Positions 28,469-38,816 are shown, counted from the stretch's first letter. The stretch: 55,979 nt of DNA from Dethiobacter sp. (GCA_020725665.1 DYEO01000040.1:1-55979); one strand, 5' to 3'. Translations and numbers: made by a program. The notes: generated by a model from the sequence alone, not told the origin.

Positions 28469-29680
28469 ATGAAATATATTGTAATACTCGGAGACGGCAT
28501 GCCCGATTACCCCCTGGAGGCGTTGGGGGGGAAAACGCCTCTGCAATATGCACGTACTCCCCACATGGACTGGCTGGCGCAAAGGGGCGAACTGGGAATG
28601 GTCAAAAGCGTACCCCCCAACCTGCCGCCGGGCAGCGATGTGGCCAATCTCTCCATTATGGGATACGATCCGGCCCGTTACTATACAGGCCGCGCTCCTA
28701 TCGAGGCCGTGGCCATGGGTGTGGATTTGGCTGCCGGGGATACGGCTTTTCGCTGCAACCTCGTAACCCTCTCCGCAGAGAAAAATTATGCCGAAAAGAC
28801 AATGCTCGATTACAGCGCCGGGGAGATCGATACGGGCGAGGCCCGTTTACTGGTGGACGAGCTGTCAAGGAGGTTTGCCGACGGGGTTATGCAATTCCAC
28901 GCCGGGATGAGCTACCGTCATCTCATGGTCTGGCGGGAAGGCCCCGACAATTTCACTTTAACGCCGCCCCACGATATCCATGGGCAGATAATCGGTCCTT
29001 ACCTGCCCGGCGATTCCCATGGTGAAAAGCTGCTCACTTTAATGAGAGAGAGTCATGCCTTTTTGCCGCACCACCCTGTGAACAGGGAGAGGGCGGCCCG
29101 GGGGTTGAATGTGGCCAATTCAATCTGGTTGTGGGGACAGGGACGAAAACCTCGCCTGGATAGTTTTCCCGATAAATACGGACTTAACGGCGCGGTTATA
29201 TCCGCCGTGGACCTGATTAAGGGGCTTGGCCTCTGTGCCGGATTGGAGGCCGTTTATCTCCCCGGAGCCACGGGAAATATTCATACCGATTTTCGCGGCA
29301 AAGCGCGGAAGGCCCTGGAGAAACTGCAGGAGGGGCTGGACTTTGTCTTTGTCCACGTGGAGGCCCCGGACGAGGCCGGGCACCAGGGTGATTTGCAGAC
29401 GAAAATAAAAGCGATTGAGGAGATCGATGAAAAAGTGGTGGGAGAAGTGCTGGCGGGATTGCGGGATTTCCCTGAAAGCAGATTGATGGTCCTCTCCGAC
29501 CATCCCACTCCCCTCTCCCTGCGCACGCACACAAGGGAAGCGGTCCCTTATTGTATTTATAAAGGGGATAAGATACCCGGCAATCCCGCTTCCGCCTTTT
29601 GCGAAGAAGCGGCGGGTAAAGGACCCTGTTTTGATCAGGGGCACCTGTTAATGGACTACTTCATCTGGGAGAGATTTTGA
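28469..29680 (+). CDS. apgM: Cofactor-independent phosphoglycerate mutase, ApgM type
   Basis: Alkaline-phosphatase-superfamily enzyme of the archaeal-type mutase family, interconverting 3- and 2-phosphoglycerate. The N-terminal metal-binding IVILGDGMPDYP, the catalytic-Ser region PGSDVANLSIMGYDP and the late metal motif LSDHPTP are visible. Length of 403 is normal. Close relatives have been proposed as alternative homoserine kinases, and with no threonine genes nearby the mutase role cannot be separated from that one. Its stop overlaps the addB start by one base. Confidence 0.85.
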   Translation: MKYIVILGDGMPDYPLEALGGKTPLQYARTPHMDWLAQRGELGMVKSVPPNLPPGSDVANLSIMGYDPARYYTGRAPIEAVAMGVDLAAGDTAFRCNLVTLSAEKNYAEKTMLDYSAGEIDTGEARLLVDELSRRFADGVMQFHAGMSYRHLMVWREGPDNFTLTPPHDIHGQIIGPYLPGDSHGEKLLTLMRESHAFLPHHPVNRERAARGLNVANSIWLWGQGRKPRLDSFPDKYGLNGAVISAVDLIKGLGLCAGLEAVYLPGATGNIHTDFRGKARKALEKLQEGLDFVFVHVEAPDEAGHQGDLQTKIKAIEEIDEKVVGEVLAGLRDFPESRLMVLSDHPTPLSLRTHTREAVPYCIYKGDKIPGNPASAFCEEAAGKGPCFDQGHLLMDYFIWERF

Positions 29681-32600
29681 TGATACGTCTGCTGATCGGG
29701 CGGGCGGGCAGCGGCAAAACCACCCTTTGCCTTGAGCAGATAGTAAAGGAACTGCACCGGGGGAAAGACGGCCCCGCCCTTATCTACCTGGTACCGGAAC
29801 AGGCAGCTTTCCAGGCGGAATATGCTCTGGCTACCCTGCCGGGATTGGGAGGATCCATCCGTGCCCAGGTTCTGAGCTTTCGACGTCTGGCATGGCGGGT
29901 TTTACAGGAAACAGGAGGGGGAAGGCGACTTTTCATCGACGATACGGGTAAGGGGATGGTGCTGCGCAAGGTTCTGGAGCGACAAAAAGCATCCCTGAAG
30001 ATCTTCCGCCATGCGGGAGAAAAGCCGGGAATGGTCAACGAGCTGGTACGTCTTTATAATGAATTTCGCCGCGCCGGCATCTCCGTTTTTCAGTTAAAGG
30101 AATACTACTCCAGACAAAAACAGGATTCCGGAAAGGGTGGCCTTTTGGGGGAAAAGTTGCTGGAGGTCGCCTTGGTTTTGGAAGAAGCGGAGAAGGAACT
30201 CTGCACCCACTACGTCGATACGGAGGATTACCTCCTGATGCTTGCTCTGAAAATTTCCAGTTCCTCGTTCGTCCGGGGGGCTTTGTTCTGGGTGGACGGT
30301 TTTTATAGTTTTACCCAATTAGAACTTTTTGTTCTGGAATCTCTCTGCCGGTACGCCGGCGGCATGACGATAACACTCTGTTTGGAGCGGGACTATACAC
30401 CGGAAGAAACGGTGGATGAGCTTGCTCCTTTTTATACCACGGCCCTTACCTGCCGGCAATTGCAGCGCCTTGCGGCGGCCTGTGGCGTATCCATGGAAAA
30501 AATTATTTTATCGCAGGGGGACCGGGTGGAGTCGCTGCGCTTTAGGGACAACCCTCCCCTTGCTCATCTGGAGAGCCATCTGCATCGCTATCCGGCCGTT
30601 GCTTATCCACCGGACAAAAAACCTCTTCCTCTACGCCTGGTAGCGGCCTCCGGAAGGCGGAGCGAGGTGGAAGCGGTGGCCCGGGAGATAATCACACTGG
30701 TACGGGATGAAAATTACCGCTTCCGGGAGCTGGCTGTTGTGGCCCACAACCTGGAGCAGTACGGAGATCTGATTGCCCCTGTCTTCCGGGATTACGGCAT
30801 TCCCTTTTTTCTGGACCAGAAACGTACAATTCTGCACCACCCTCTCGTGGAATTTATACGTTCCGCCCTGGAGGTGGTCAACGGTAACTGGCGGCCGGAT
30901 GCCGTTTTTCGCTGTATTAAAAGTGGATTCCTTTTTCCTGTTACGGCAGAAACTGAGCAGAGAAAGCTGTGGCGTGACAGGGCGGCCAGGCTGGAGAACT
31001 ATGTGCTTGCTTTCGGCATTAAGGGCGCACGCTGGCGGCAGGAAGAAATTTGGCATTTTACATACAGGGATACCCTTGAAGAAGAGGAGAATAAGGGCCC
31101 GTCACATGTGGAAACTATCTTTCTGGAACAGATCGATAAGATCAGAAGATGTTTAAGCGAACCCCTTTTACGTTTCCAGGAAAATTTCAGAGCCTCAACT
31201 CTGGTGAAGGACAGGGTGAAAGCTCTTTATACATTGCTGCAGGATGTTTCCGCTGCTAAACACCTGCAGCTTGCCGCGGAGCAGGCCCGTGAGGAAGGCG
31301 AAACGGAGAAGTCCCGCGAACAGGAGCAGGTTTATCAGGGGATCATTAACCTGATGGATCAGCTTGTGGAGATCCTGGGTGAGGAGGAGATCTCTGCCAC
31401 ATTATTTGTCCGGCTTATTGATGCCGGCCTGAGTACCCTGCGCCTCAGCCTGGTACCCCCATCTTTGGATCAGGTGCTGGTGGGCAACCTGGAGCGCACG
31501 AGAACAGGTGAAGTAAAAGTCCTGTTCCTTTTGGGAGTAAACGACGGCGTGCTGCCTTCCCGCCCCGGGGGGGAGGCAATTTTTACGGAAAGGGAAAGGG
31601 AAACCTTGGAAGCACTGGGGTTCCCCCTTTCACCCGGGCCGCGACGGCGACTGCTGGATGAAGAGTTTCTCATATACCTGGCCCTGACCCGTGCCTGCGA
31701 CAGGCTGTGGGTCAGCTATGCACTGGCCGATGAAGAAGGAAAGGCTCTGCTGCCCTCTCTGCTTGTTACGCGCCTGCAGGAACTGTTTCCCGGCTTGGTG
31801 GAAGAGCTTTCGCCGGCACAACCACAGGGAGTAGCTTATCCCGCTCATGCCGCCGCAGCAGATGAAGTTGAAGATAAAGACGATCTTGATGCCGCCAGCG
31901 TACTCCCTTTTGTGTTTCATCCCCGCCAGACCCTATCCCACCTCGCTGTGCAACTGGGTTGCTGGAAGAGGGGAGAATTTCTGAACCCCCTCTGGTGGGA
32001 GGTCTACAACTGGTATGCCCGGGGAAATGTGGAGAAGGAGACGGTAAGACGCCTCCTCGCAGGGCTCTTTTATCGTAACATGGAAACGCCCCTGACCCTG
32101 CAAACCAGCCGGGAACTGTACGGCCCCAGGCTGCAAACAAGTGCCTCCCGTCTGGAGCGTTTCCGTTTTTGCCCCTTTGCCCACTTTGCTGCTTATGGCC
32201 TGCACCTGCAGGAGCGCACTCAGTATCGCCTGGAGGCTCCCGATACGGGACGTTTTTTTCATGTAGCCCTGCGCAACGTGGCCTGCACCCTGCAGGAGCA
32301 GGGAAAACACTGGAGTGAGAGCGGACGTAAAGAGTTGCTGCACCTTGTTTCCAAAGAAGTGGCAAAGCTGTTGCCGCGTTTGCAGCGGGAGATACTGCTC
32401 AGCTCCCACCGCTACAAATACCTGGCCAAAAAAATTGAAGAAACAGTGGGACGGGCTGTTCTTTCCCTCGCGGAACAGGATCGACGCAGCGCTTTCAAAC
32501 CTTATGCCGTGGAAATAGCCTTTGGCAATGAGGGGGAGATCCCCCCCTTGTGCTTAGCACTGCCTGACGGATCCACAATGGAAGTGGTGGGACGCATCGA

Positions 32601-33312
32601 CCGTCTGGATGTGGCCCGTACTGCAGAAGGTAGAATATACCTGCGCGTGATCGATTACAAGTCCGGCGCTGTGGATCTAAACCTGGTGGAGATATTGCAT
32701 GGTCTTTCGTTGCAACTTCTTCTTTATTTGGATGCCGTCCTTTCCCACTCCCGGGAATGGTTAAACGCTGAGGCAATGCCTGCGGGAATCTTCTATTTTC
32801 GTGTTCACGACCCGCTGATAAGCAGCAGCGGCCCTATAACAGCGGACAGCGTAGATGCCGAGATACTGAAGCGTTTCAAGCTCAGGGGCAAGGTGCTGGC
32901 CGACCCCGCCGTGGTAAAGCTGATGGATAATCAACTGCGTTCCGGCCATTCCACAGTCATTCCGGCGGCCCTGAATAAGCAAGGTGAACTATACCGCGGC
33001 AAATCCCTTTTGACGGCCGCTGATTTTACCCTGCTGCGCCGTCATGTCCGCCACCTTGTGGCAGAGACGGCTACAGGGATTTTGCAGGGACGCGTGGAGA
33101 TTAGCCCAGTCAGCCTGGGCCGGAAAAAAGCCTGCCGCTTCTGCCCGTACAAAGCGGTTTGCCAGTTCGATCTGCTGTTGGAAGAAAACCATTTTCGCCT
33201 CCTGCGCAGTGGTACGGAGAAGCAGGTCTGCGAGTGGCTGGCGCAGATGCAGTTGACAGATGACAAGGGGCGGGTCTCCGTGCCCGCCCGTCAGGCGCCA
33301 GTTGACAGTTGA
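29680..33312 (+). CDS. addB: ATP-dependent nuclease subunit AddB
   Basis: Large subunit of the AddAB helicase-nuclease that processes double-strand ends and recognises Chi. Walker A GRAGSGKTT is at the start. The C-terminal nuclease has RVIDYKSG and an iron-sulfur site made by a Cys near residue 830 (FCPFAHF) and CRFCPYKAVC near the end. ATG 29680 overlaps the apgM stop. The last 20 or so residues (DDKGRVSVPARQAPVDS) are encoded by a GC palindrome and heptamers, and the TGA stop is inside a heptamer. Length is about 1210, close to the usual 1160-1170 plus this tail. Confidence 0.95.
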   Translation: MIRLLIGRAGSGKTTLCLEQIVKELHRGKDGPALIYLVPEQAAFQAEYALATLPGLGGSIRAQVLSFRRLAWRVLQETGGGRRLFIDDTGKGMVLRKVLERQKASLKIFRHAGEKPGMVNELVRLYNEFRRAGISVFQLKEYYSRQKQDSGKGGLLGEKLLEVALVLEEAEKELCTHYVDTEDYLLMLALKISSSSFVRGALFWVDGFYSFTQLELFVLESLCRYAGGMTITLCLERDYTPEETVDELAPFYTTALTCRQLQRLAAACGVSMEKIILSQGDRVESLRFRDNPPLAHLESHLHRYPAVAYPPDKKPLPLRLVAASGRRSEVEAVAREIITLVRDENYRFRELAVVAHNLEQYGDLIAPVFRDYGIPFFLDQKRTILHHPLVEFIRSALEVVNGNWRPDAVFRCIKSGFLFPVTAETEQRKLWRDRAARLENYVLAFGIKGARWRQEEIWHFTYRDTLEEEENKGPSHVETIFLEQIDKIRRCLSEPLLRFQENFRASTLVKDRVKALYTLLQDVSAAKHLQLAAEQAREEGETEKSREQEQVYQGIINLMDQLVEILGEEEISATLFVRLIDAGLSTLRLSLVPPSLDQVLVGNLERTRTGEVKVLFLLGVNDGVLPSRPGGEAIFTERERETLEALGFPLSPGPRRRLLDEEFLIYLALTRACDRLWVSYALADEEGKALLPSLLVTRLQELFPGLVEELSPAQPQGVAYPAHAAAADEVEDKDDLDAASVLPFVFHPRQTLSHLAVQLGCWKRGEFLNPLWWEVYNWYARGNVEKETVRRLLAGLFYRNMETPLTLQTSRELYGPRLQTSASRLERFRFCPFAHFAAYGLHLQERTQYRLEAPDTGRFFHVALRNVACTLQEQGKHWSESGRKELLHLVSKEVAKLLPRLQREILLSSHRYKYLAKKIEETVGRAVLSLAEQDRRSAFKPYAVEIAFGNEGEIPPLCLALPDGSTMEVVGRIDRLDVARTAEGRIYLRVIDYKSGAVDLNLVEILHGLSLQLLLYLDAVLSHSREWLNAEAMPAGIFYFRVHDPLISSSGPITADSVDAEILKRFKLRGKVLADPAVVKLMDNQLRSGHSTVIPAALNKQGELYRGKSLLTAADFTLLRRHVRHLVAETATGILQGRVEISPVSLGRKKACRFCPYKAVCQFDLLLEENHFRLLRSGTEKQVCEWLAQMQLTDDKGRVSVPARQAPVDS

Positions 33313-33319
33313 CAGTTGA
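33250..33319. repeat. GC palindrome and heptamers at the addB end
   Basis: A GGGGCGGGTCTCCGTGCCCG palindrome at about 33266-33290 is followed by three perfect CAGTTGA units at 33299-33319; a CAGTTGA also precedes at 33249-33255. The middle unit supplies the addB stop codon (33310-33312). Confidence 0.85.
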
Positions 33320-33342
33320 GTATTAGGAGGTGAAGCGGGAAA

Positions 33343-36300
33343 ATGGACGATCATGATGAAATACAGAGCCGTCCTCCGGGAGAAGAAAGGTGGACAGATG
33401 CCCAGTGGAGGGCGATTAAACAGGACGGACGCCATATTCTGGTAACTGCCGGCGCGGGTGCAGGAAAAACAATGGTCCTGGTGAAACGCCTGCTGGAGCA
33501 GATTTGCAGCACTACCGCACCTTTGCAGTTGGACCGGCTCCTGGTCGTAACATTTACCAATGCCGCCGCCGCCGAGATGAAGAAACGTCTGGCCGCTGCC
33601 CTGGAAGAAGGGATCCGTAAAGATCCCCGCTCAGCTCACCTGCGGCGCCAACTGCTGTTACTGAATAAGGCCCAGATCAGTACCGTCCACTCCTTTTGCC
33701 TGGAGGTAATCCGGGAATATTACCACCTCATTGGCCTGGATCCTGCATTTCGCCTGCTTGATGAGGGGGAAGCCCTCTTATTGCAACAGGATCTTCTGGA
33801 GGATCTCCTGGAAGATTACTACGCCGGTCAGGAGCTGGACAGCCCTTTTTATCGCCTGGTGGAGAGCCGCAGCAGCGCCCGCGGTGATCACCCCCTGCAG
33901 GACCTTATTCTGAGGCTTTACCATTTTGCATGGAGCCATCCCGAACCGGAAACCTGGTTGGCAGAAAAAGCAGCGGCATTTGCCCCGGGGGAAAAAAGAG
34001 GCCTGCAGCCCTGGCTGGAGATCCTGCAAGAGGCCTGCCGCTGGGAGCTGTTAAAGATGACCGGACTCCTGCAACTTGCCTGGGAGACAACCGGGAAGCA
34101 CGGGGGGCCTAGCCCTTACCGCAAAAACCTTGAGGCAGAACTGGTAATGTTGGAAAAAGCCCTGCAGGCTTCTCATTCTTCCTGGGAGGACCTTTCCCTG
34201 GCCGTGCAGGAGATTTCCTTTGGCTCCCTTAAACCCTGCCGCGGCGACGGCTATGACCCGACACTGCGCAAGCAAGCAGCGGAATTGCGTAACCGTTGTA
34301 AGAAGGAACTGGCAAACCTGCGCGAGCAGCTTTTTTCCCGCACTCTGGAAGAGCAGGAGATAGATCTGGACCGCCTTGCTCCCCTCATGCAGGTTCTGGT
34401 GGAACTGGTAAGGGACTTTCACAGTCGTTACCTTGCCCTTAAGGGGGAACGGGGGATGGCCGATTTTAACGACCTGGAACATTACGCCCTGCAGATCCTG
34501 CGCGATCCCCATTCCCCCGCGGGACAACACCTGCCCTCCCGGGCAGCCCTCGCTTACCGCGAGCGGTTTGTGGCGGTGCTGGTGGACGAATACCAGGATA
34601 TCAACCAGCTACAGGAAGCGATTATCACCCTCGTTTCCAGGGAAGAGCCGGGAAACATGTTCATGGTCGGAGATGTAAAGCAGAGCATATACCGCTTTCG
34701 CCTCGCCGAACCGGAGCTTTTTCTGCAAAAAGCCCGCCTTTACAGTTGTGGCACCCTTTCCGGGGAAGCTATTCCCCTGTCCCACAATTTCCGCAGCCGT
34801 GCCGAGGTGGTGGATGGGGTAAATTATCTTTTCCGCCAGCTCATGGATGAGCATGTGGGCGAGGTTGCTTACGATGAGGAGGCCTGGCTGCGCTTTGCCG
34901 CCCATTACCCGGAAAATAACCAACCCGGTAGGGGCGGCTGCCCACAGCCGCCTGCGGAGAATCCTTATGCGACGGAAATGCTGATCCTTTCCCTTGGCGA
35001 TCCCCATGCAGATCCGCGACAAGATGGTACTGGAGAAGAAAGGGGCAGGGATCCTGGAATGAATGATCATGAAGACGGGTGGGAAGCGGGAGAAGAAGGG
35101 GAAGAAGGGGAAGAAGGGGAAGAGGGGGATGGCGGTGCAATGCCGGAGGCAGAGGAGGAATGGGAACTTGCCGCGCTCGAAGGCAAGCTTATCGCCCGCC
35201 GCATCAGGGAGCTAAGAGGTGAAGGGGAAGGGCAACCCCTGCTGATTTATGACAGGAAATCAGGAGCATATCGCCCCCCCGCCTACCGGGATATAGTCAT
35301 CCTGATGCGCTCCTACAAAAACAGTGCCCCGGTCATCCTGGAGGAACTGCAGCGCTGCGGTATCCCTGCTTATGCCGAACTGGCCACGGGTTACTTCGCC
35401 GCCACGGAGGTTGAGGTAATGCTCTCCCTCCTCAAGGTAATCGACAACCCCTACCAGGATATCCCCCTGGCTGCCGTCCTGCGTTCGCCCCTGCTGGGTC
35501 TGCGCGGTGAGGAACTGGCAAAGATTCGCAGTGCCGTGCCGCACGCCCCTTTTTATGACGCGCTGAAAGCCTTTGCTACCTCCCAGGCTGCTGTTGCAGG
35601 GGAATTTGATCCCCTCAGGGAAAAACTCCGGTCTTTTCTGAAAGGGCTTTGCCGCTGGCAGGAAACAGAAAGACAGGATTCACTGGGAGCTTTGATCTGG
35701 CAAATCTACGCTGACAGTGGCTACTATGACCTGGTGGGAGGGATGCCCGGCGGGCGGCAGCGGCAGGCCAACCTGCGGGCCCTCTATGACCGGGCACGGC
35801 AGTACGAGGCCACTTCTTTTCGCGGCCTTTCCCGTTTTCTTCGTTTCGTGGAGCGGCTGCGCGAGCGGGGCAGCGATCTGGGAGCGGCACGGGCTCTCGG
35901 GGAACAGGAGGACGTGGTGCGCCTGCTCACTGTGCATAAGAGCAAGGGACTGGAATTCCCCGTGGTCTTTGTGGCAGGTCTTGCACGCCGCTTTAATAAA
36001 CAGGACCTGGGACGGGATTTTCTACTGCACAGGGGATTGGGTTTCGGGCCGAAATATATCGATGCGGAACTGCGCCTTATCTATCCCACCCTCCCCTGGC
36101 TGGCTGTGAAAAGACGACTGCATCTGGAGTTGCTGGCGGAAGAGATGCGCATTCTTTATGTTGCTCTCACAAGGGCCGAGCAGAAGTTAATACTTGTGGC
36201 TGCACTCCGGAATATTGCCGTAAAAGTCAGCCGCTGGGAACAGCAGGTGCGACAGCAGGAATTGCTCCTGCCGGTTTTTGAGCGTGCCCGGGCGGGTGAT

Positions 36301-37263
36301 TTTCTGGATTGGCTGGGCCCAGCACTGCTGCGACATCCCCAGGCGCATCATTTAAGGGAACTGGCGCAGGAAAAGGAACGCCTGCATATTTTCACTGTTG
36401 AGCCGTCTGCCTGGAAAGTGGAAATTATGGGGGCGGCATCCCTGTGCATGGAGGAGACAGCGTTAAAAGAAACAGCGGCAGCAGCAGCTTTAACCCAATT
36501 GGCGAGGGTTGAACACCTGGAACCGGTTGCCGTCTCCACCCCCTGGGAAAAGGAGATTGCCCGGAGGTTGGCGTGGCACTATGCCTGCCCTTCAGCTACC
36601 CGTTATTTTGCCAAACTCTCTGTATCCGCCCTGCAGAGGCTGCAAAGCGCCGGGTTTCAGGGTGATGACGGTGAAAAGCCCAAGTGGCTGGAATCTTACC
36701 ACCCTGCTACAAATTTAAGTCCCCGCTTCCTGACAGGCATAGAGCCTGATGCCGCCGTGCGAGGCACGGCTTACCATATTGTAATGCAGTGTCTGGACCT
36801 GAGGCAACCCCTTGATCAAACATCAATTACCCGGCAGTTGGCGGAGATGGTAAAAAGGGAACAATTAACGCCGCAGGAGCACGCGGTGGTCGAGCCGGTT
36901 CTGCTAGCCTCATTTTTTCACAGCCCCCTGGGGCGGAGGCTTATTAACGCCCGGCAGATCTGGCGCGAGTTGCCCTTTACCATGACCCTGCCGGCCACGC
37001 AACTCTATGCGGACTGGCAGGGCGAAGATGAGCGGGTATTTATCCAGGGGGTAATTGACTGTCTCTTTCAGGAGCATGATGGACTGGTACTTGTGGATTA
37101 CAAGTACGGCGGCGATAAAACGGGTGAAGCGGCCATTCAGGCAGAGCGTTACCGCCAGCAGCTTCATTATTATGTCCAGGCCGTTGAAAAAATCCGGGGA
37201 GAGGGGGTAAAGGAAGCATACATTTATTTTATCAGCCGGCAGGAAGCAGTAAAGATGGTGTAA
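33343..37263 (+). CDS. addA: ATP-dependent helicase/nuclease subunit AddA
   Basis: UvrD-like motor and nuclease subunit of AddAB. Walker A AGAGAGKTMV lies near residue 38, the DExx motif is VDEYQD, motif V/VI sequences are VHKSKGLEFPVV and YVALTRAEQK, and the C-terminal RecB nuclease motif is LVDYKYGGD. At 1306 residues it exceeds Bacillus AddA (about 1230) mainly because of a variable insert at residues 525-605, part of which is encoded by a GC palindrome and a 9-bp acidic tandem repeat. ATG 33343 lies behind AGGAGGTGAAG. Confidence 0.95.
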   Translation: MDDHDEIQSRPPGEERWTDAQWRAIKQDGRHILVTAGAGAGKTMVLVKRLLEQICSTTAPLQLDRLLVVTFTNAAAAEMKKRLAAALEEGIRKDPRSAHLRRQLLLLNKAQISTVHSFCLEVIREYYHLIGLDPAFRLLDEGEALLLQQDLLEDLLEDYYAGQELDSPFYRLVESRSSARGDHPLQDLILRLYHFAWSHPEPETWLAEKAAAFAPGEKRGLQPWLEILQEACRWELLKMTGLLQLAWETTGKHGGPSPYRKNLEAELVMLEKALQASHSSWEDLSLAVQEISFGSLKPCRGDGYDPTLRKQAAELRNRCKKELANLREQLFSRTLEEQEIDLDRLAPLMQVLVELVRDFHSRYLALKGERGMADFNDLEHYALQILRDPHSPAGQHLPSRAALAYRERFVAVLVDEYQDINQLQEAIITLVSREEPGNMFMVGDVKQSIYRFRLAEPELFLQKARLYSCGTLSGEAIPLSHNFRSRAEVVDGVNYLFRQLMDEHVGEVAYDEEAWLRFAAHYPENNQPGRGGCPQPPAENPYATEMLILSLGDPHADPRQDGTGEERGRDPGMNDHEDGWEAGEEGEEGEEGEEGDGGAMPEAEEEWELAALEGKLIARRIRELRGEGEGQPLLIYDRKSGAYRPPAYRDIVILMRSYKNSAPVILEELQRCGIPAYAELATGYFAATEVEVMLSLLKVIDNPYQDIPLAAVLRSPLLGLRGEELAKIRSAVPHAPFYDALKAFATSQAAVAGEFDPLREKLRSFLKGLCRWQETERQDSLGALIWQIYADSGYYDLVGGMPGGRQRQANLRALYDRARQYEATSFRGLSRFLRFVERLRERGSDLGAARALGEQEDVVRLLTVHKSKGLEFPVVFVAGLARRFNKQDLGRDFLLHRGLGFGPKYIDAELRLIYPTLPWLAVKRRLHLELLAEEMRILYVALTRAEQKLILVAALRNIAVKVSRWEQQVRQQELLLPVFERARAGDFLDWLGPALLRHPQAHHLRELAQEKERLHIFTVEPSAWKVEIMGAASLCMEETALKETAAAAALTQLARVEHLEPVAVSTPWEKEIARRLAWHYACPSATRYFAKLSVSALQRLQSAGFQGDDGEKPKWLESYHPATNLSPRFLTGIEPDAAVRGTAYHIVMQCLDLRQPLDQTSITRQLAEMVKREQLTPQEHAVVEPVLLASFFHSPLGRRLINARQIWRELPFTMTLPATQLYADWQGEDERVFIQGVIDCLFQEHDGLVLVDYKYGGDKTGEAAIQAERYRQQLHYYVQAVEKIRGEGVKEAYIYFISRQEAVKMV
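34927..34957. repeat. GC palindrome inside the addA coding region
   Basis: GGTAGGGGCGGCTGCCCACA followed by GCCGCCTGCGG, a variant of the GC-rich family, is translated in frame as part of a GRGGCPQPPAE stretch in a variable loop of AddA. The reading frame is kept open. Confidence 0.75.
35092..35127. repeat. 9-bp tandem repeat encoding an acidic Gly-Glu tract
   Basis: Three GAAGAAGGG units run from 35092 to 35118 with a decayed fourth, GAAGAGGGG. They encode Glu-Glu-Gly triplets in the variable linker of AddA, so slippage changes length without breaking the frame. Confidence 0.8.
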
Positions 37264-37338
37264 ATGGACACGCACAAAAACCCTTCAAACCCCATATACT
37301 TATACAGTGATTCCTTTGAAAAGGTGGGGGTAGAAGGG

Positions 37339-38076
37339 ATGTTTTCTTTGTTGGTGGCGGCGGCTGCAATGCTGCGGGGCGTAATGCTCCTCGTTTCTTA
37401 CATTACCAGTGACTCTTTTCCCCAACCACTGAGCAGCGCAGAAGAAAAAAAGTACCTGGAACTGCTGGGAAAGGGAGACGATAACGCTAGGCAGGTGTTA
37501 ATTGAGCACAACCTGCGCCTGGTGGCTCACGTGGTGAAAAAATTTGAGAGTACAGGTGAGGATAAGGAAGACCTTATTTCCATCGGCACAATCGGGTTAA
37601 TCAAAGCAATCAAAACCTTCAATACGGAGCGGGGAACCCGCCTGGCTACTTATGCGGCAAGATGCGTGGAAAATGAAATCCTCATGCACATCCGGGCGAG
37701 GAAAAAGAATAAGCAGGATATCTCACTGCATGATCCGATTGGCGTTGATAAGGACGGAAATGAAATAACCCTGGAGGACGTCCTGGGAAGTAACCCCGAT
37801 GTGGTGCTGGACGCGGTCGAGTCCATTATTCTCGAGGAAAAGCTGCAACGGGTCATAACCAAATTAAAACCCCGGGAGCGCAAGGTCCTGCTTATGCGTT
37901 ACGGCCTGAACGGCAGGAGGCATACACAGCGTGAAGTGGCCGGGGACTTGGGTATCTCCCGTTCCTATGTTTCCCGTATCGAAAAGAAAATCATCAATCG
38001 CATCGCCGATGAATTCGCCCTGGAAGGCTACCGGACCAACTACAACGGGGAACAGCATTCGGAAGGGTTTTGTTAG
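37339..38076 (+). CDS. sigK: RNA polymerase sporulation sigma factor, pro-sigma-K
   Basis: Late mother-cell sigma factor. The first 20 residues (MFSLLVAAAAMLRGVMLLVS) form a hydrophobic pro-sequence of the type removed by SpoIVFB. After FPQPLSSAEEKKYLELL come region 2 (LIEHNLRLVAHVVKKFE, then DLISIGTIGLIKAI) and region 4 with GISRSYVSRIEKK. The gene is uninterrupted, with no skin element. ATG 37339 follows AAGGTGGGGG; the in-frame ATG 37264, directly after the addA stop, would add 25 residues before the pro-sequence and is unlikely. Together with spoIID it marks a spore former. Confidence 0.95.
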   Translation: MFSLLVAAAAMLRGVMLLVSYITSDSFPQPLSSAEEKKYLELLGKGDDNARQVLIEHNLRLVAHVVKKFESTGEDKEDLISIGTIGLIKAIKTFNTERGTRLATYAARCVENEILMHIRARKKNKQDISLHDPIGVDKDGNEITLEDVLGSNPDVVLDAVESIILEEKLQRVITKLKPRERKVLLMRYGLNGRRHTQREVAGDLGISRSYVSRIEKKIINRIADEFALEGYRTNYNGEQHSEGFC

Positions 38077-38312
38077 GAGTAAAAACAAAAGATACACGCC
38101 GGTAATTCCTACTCTGGAATGTTGTGATGTCAAAAGACGATATTCACTGTAGCAGGTAAACCTGTTGGACAAGCAGGTTAAAGCAGTTGGATCAAATATT
38201 GCGATTTTCCACTTCATTGAACGCCGCAAAAAATGACCGGACTTCTTTTTTATTTAGAAAGATGATAAGATATGGGAGAAATAAAGTAAAAAAACTAGGA
38301 GATGAACAGCCG

Positions 38313-38816
38313 ATGCGCCTTCTATGCCCACGGCTTTATGTAAGCAGTGTGCAGCAGATTGATCTGAAAGGCCTTAAAAATGAGGGAATTAAGGGGATTA
38401 TTACCGACCTTGATAATACACTGGTGCCGTGGAACGAAGATGCGCATTACCCGGAAGCGGTAGCGTGGTTACAAAAAATTAAAGATGCGGGTTTTGCTGT
38501 TTGCATTGTATCCAATAATCATCCCCGGCGGGCGAAAACCCTGGCGGGAATAATTGATGTCCCCTTTATCTGGCAGGCGGTCAAGCCGCGACGGCATGCC
38601 TTTCGCCAGGCTCTGCGGTTGATGAACCTCAAGCCGGCCCAGGTAGCCGTGGTGGGGGACCAGGTTTTTACGGATATCCTGGGCGGCAACCGGCTGGGAC
38701 TGTATGCCATCCTTGTACGTCCCCTGAAAAAGCAGGAGTTTATTGGTACAAGGCTGGTGCGCCAGGTTGAGAAACTGATCCTTTTTTCCCTGCGCCGCCG
38801 CGGATATCTCCAGTAG
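38313..38816 (+). CDS. YqeG family HAD-type phosphatase
   Basis: HAD superfamily protein of the IIIA subfamily, about 167 residues. Motif I DLDNTLVPW near residue 33, motif II in VSNNH, motif III Lys in AVKPRRHAF and motif IV VGDQVFTDI are complete, so it is likely an active phosphatase. Relatives include PGP phosphatases, and YqeG itself is of unknown substrate. ATG 38313 is 10 bases after TAGGAGATG; longer in-frame starts back to 38187 lack support. Its TAG stop is the start of a GTAGGGGCGGG repeat. Confidence 0.88.
   Translation: MRLLCPRLYVSSVQQIDLKGLKNEGIKGIITDLDNTLVPWNEDAHYPEAVAWLQKIKDAGFAVCIVSNNHPRRAKTLAGIIDVPFIWQAVKPRRHAFRQALRLMNLKPAQVAVVGDQVFTDILGGNRLGLYAILVRPLKKQEFIGTRLVRQVEKLILFSLRRRGYLQ

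Noticed and set aside
38158..38180. Hairpin AACCTG/CAGGTT between sigK and yqeG as a terminator
   Set aside because: The stem has only 6 pairs and no T run follows.
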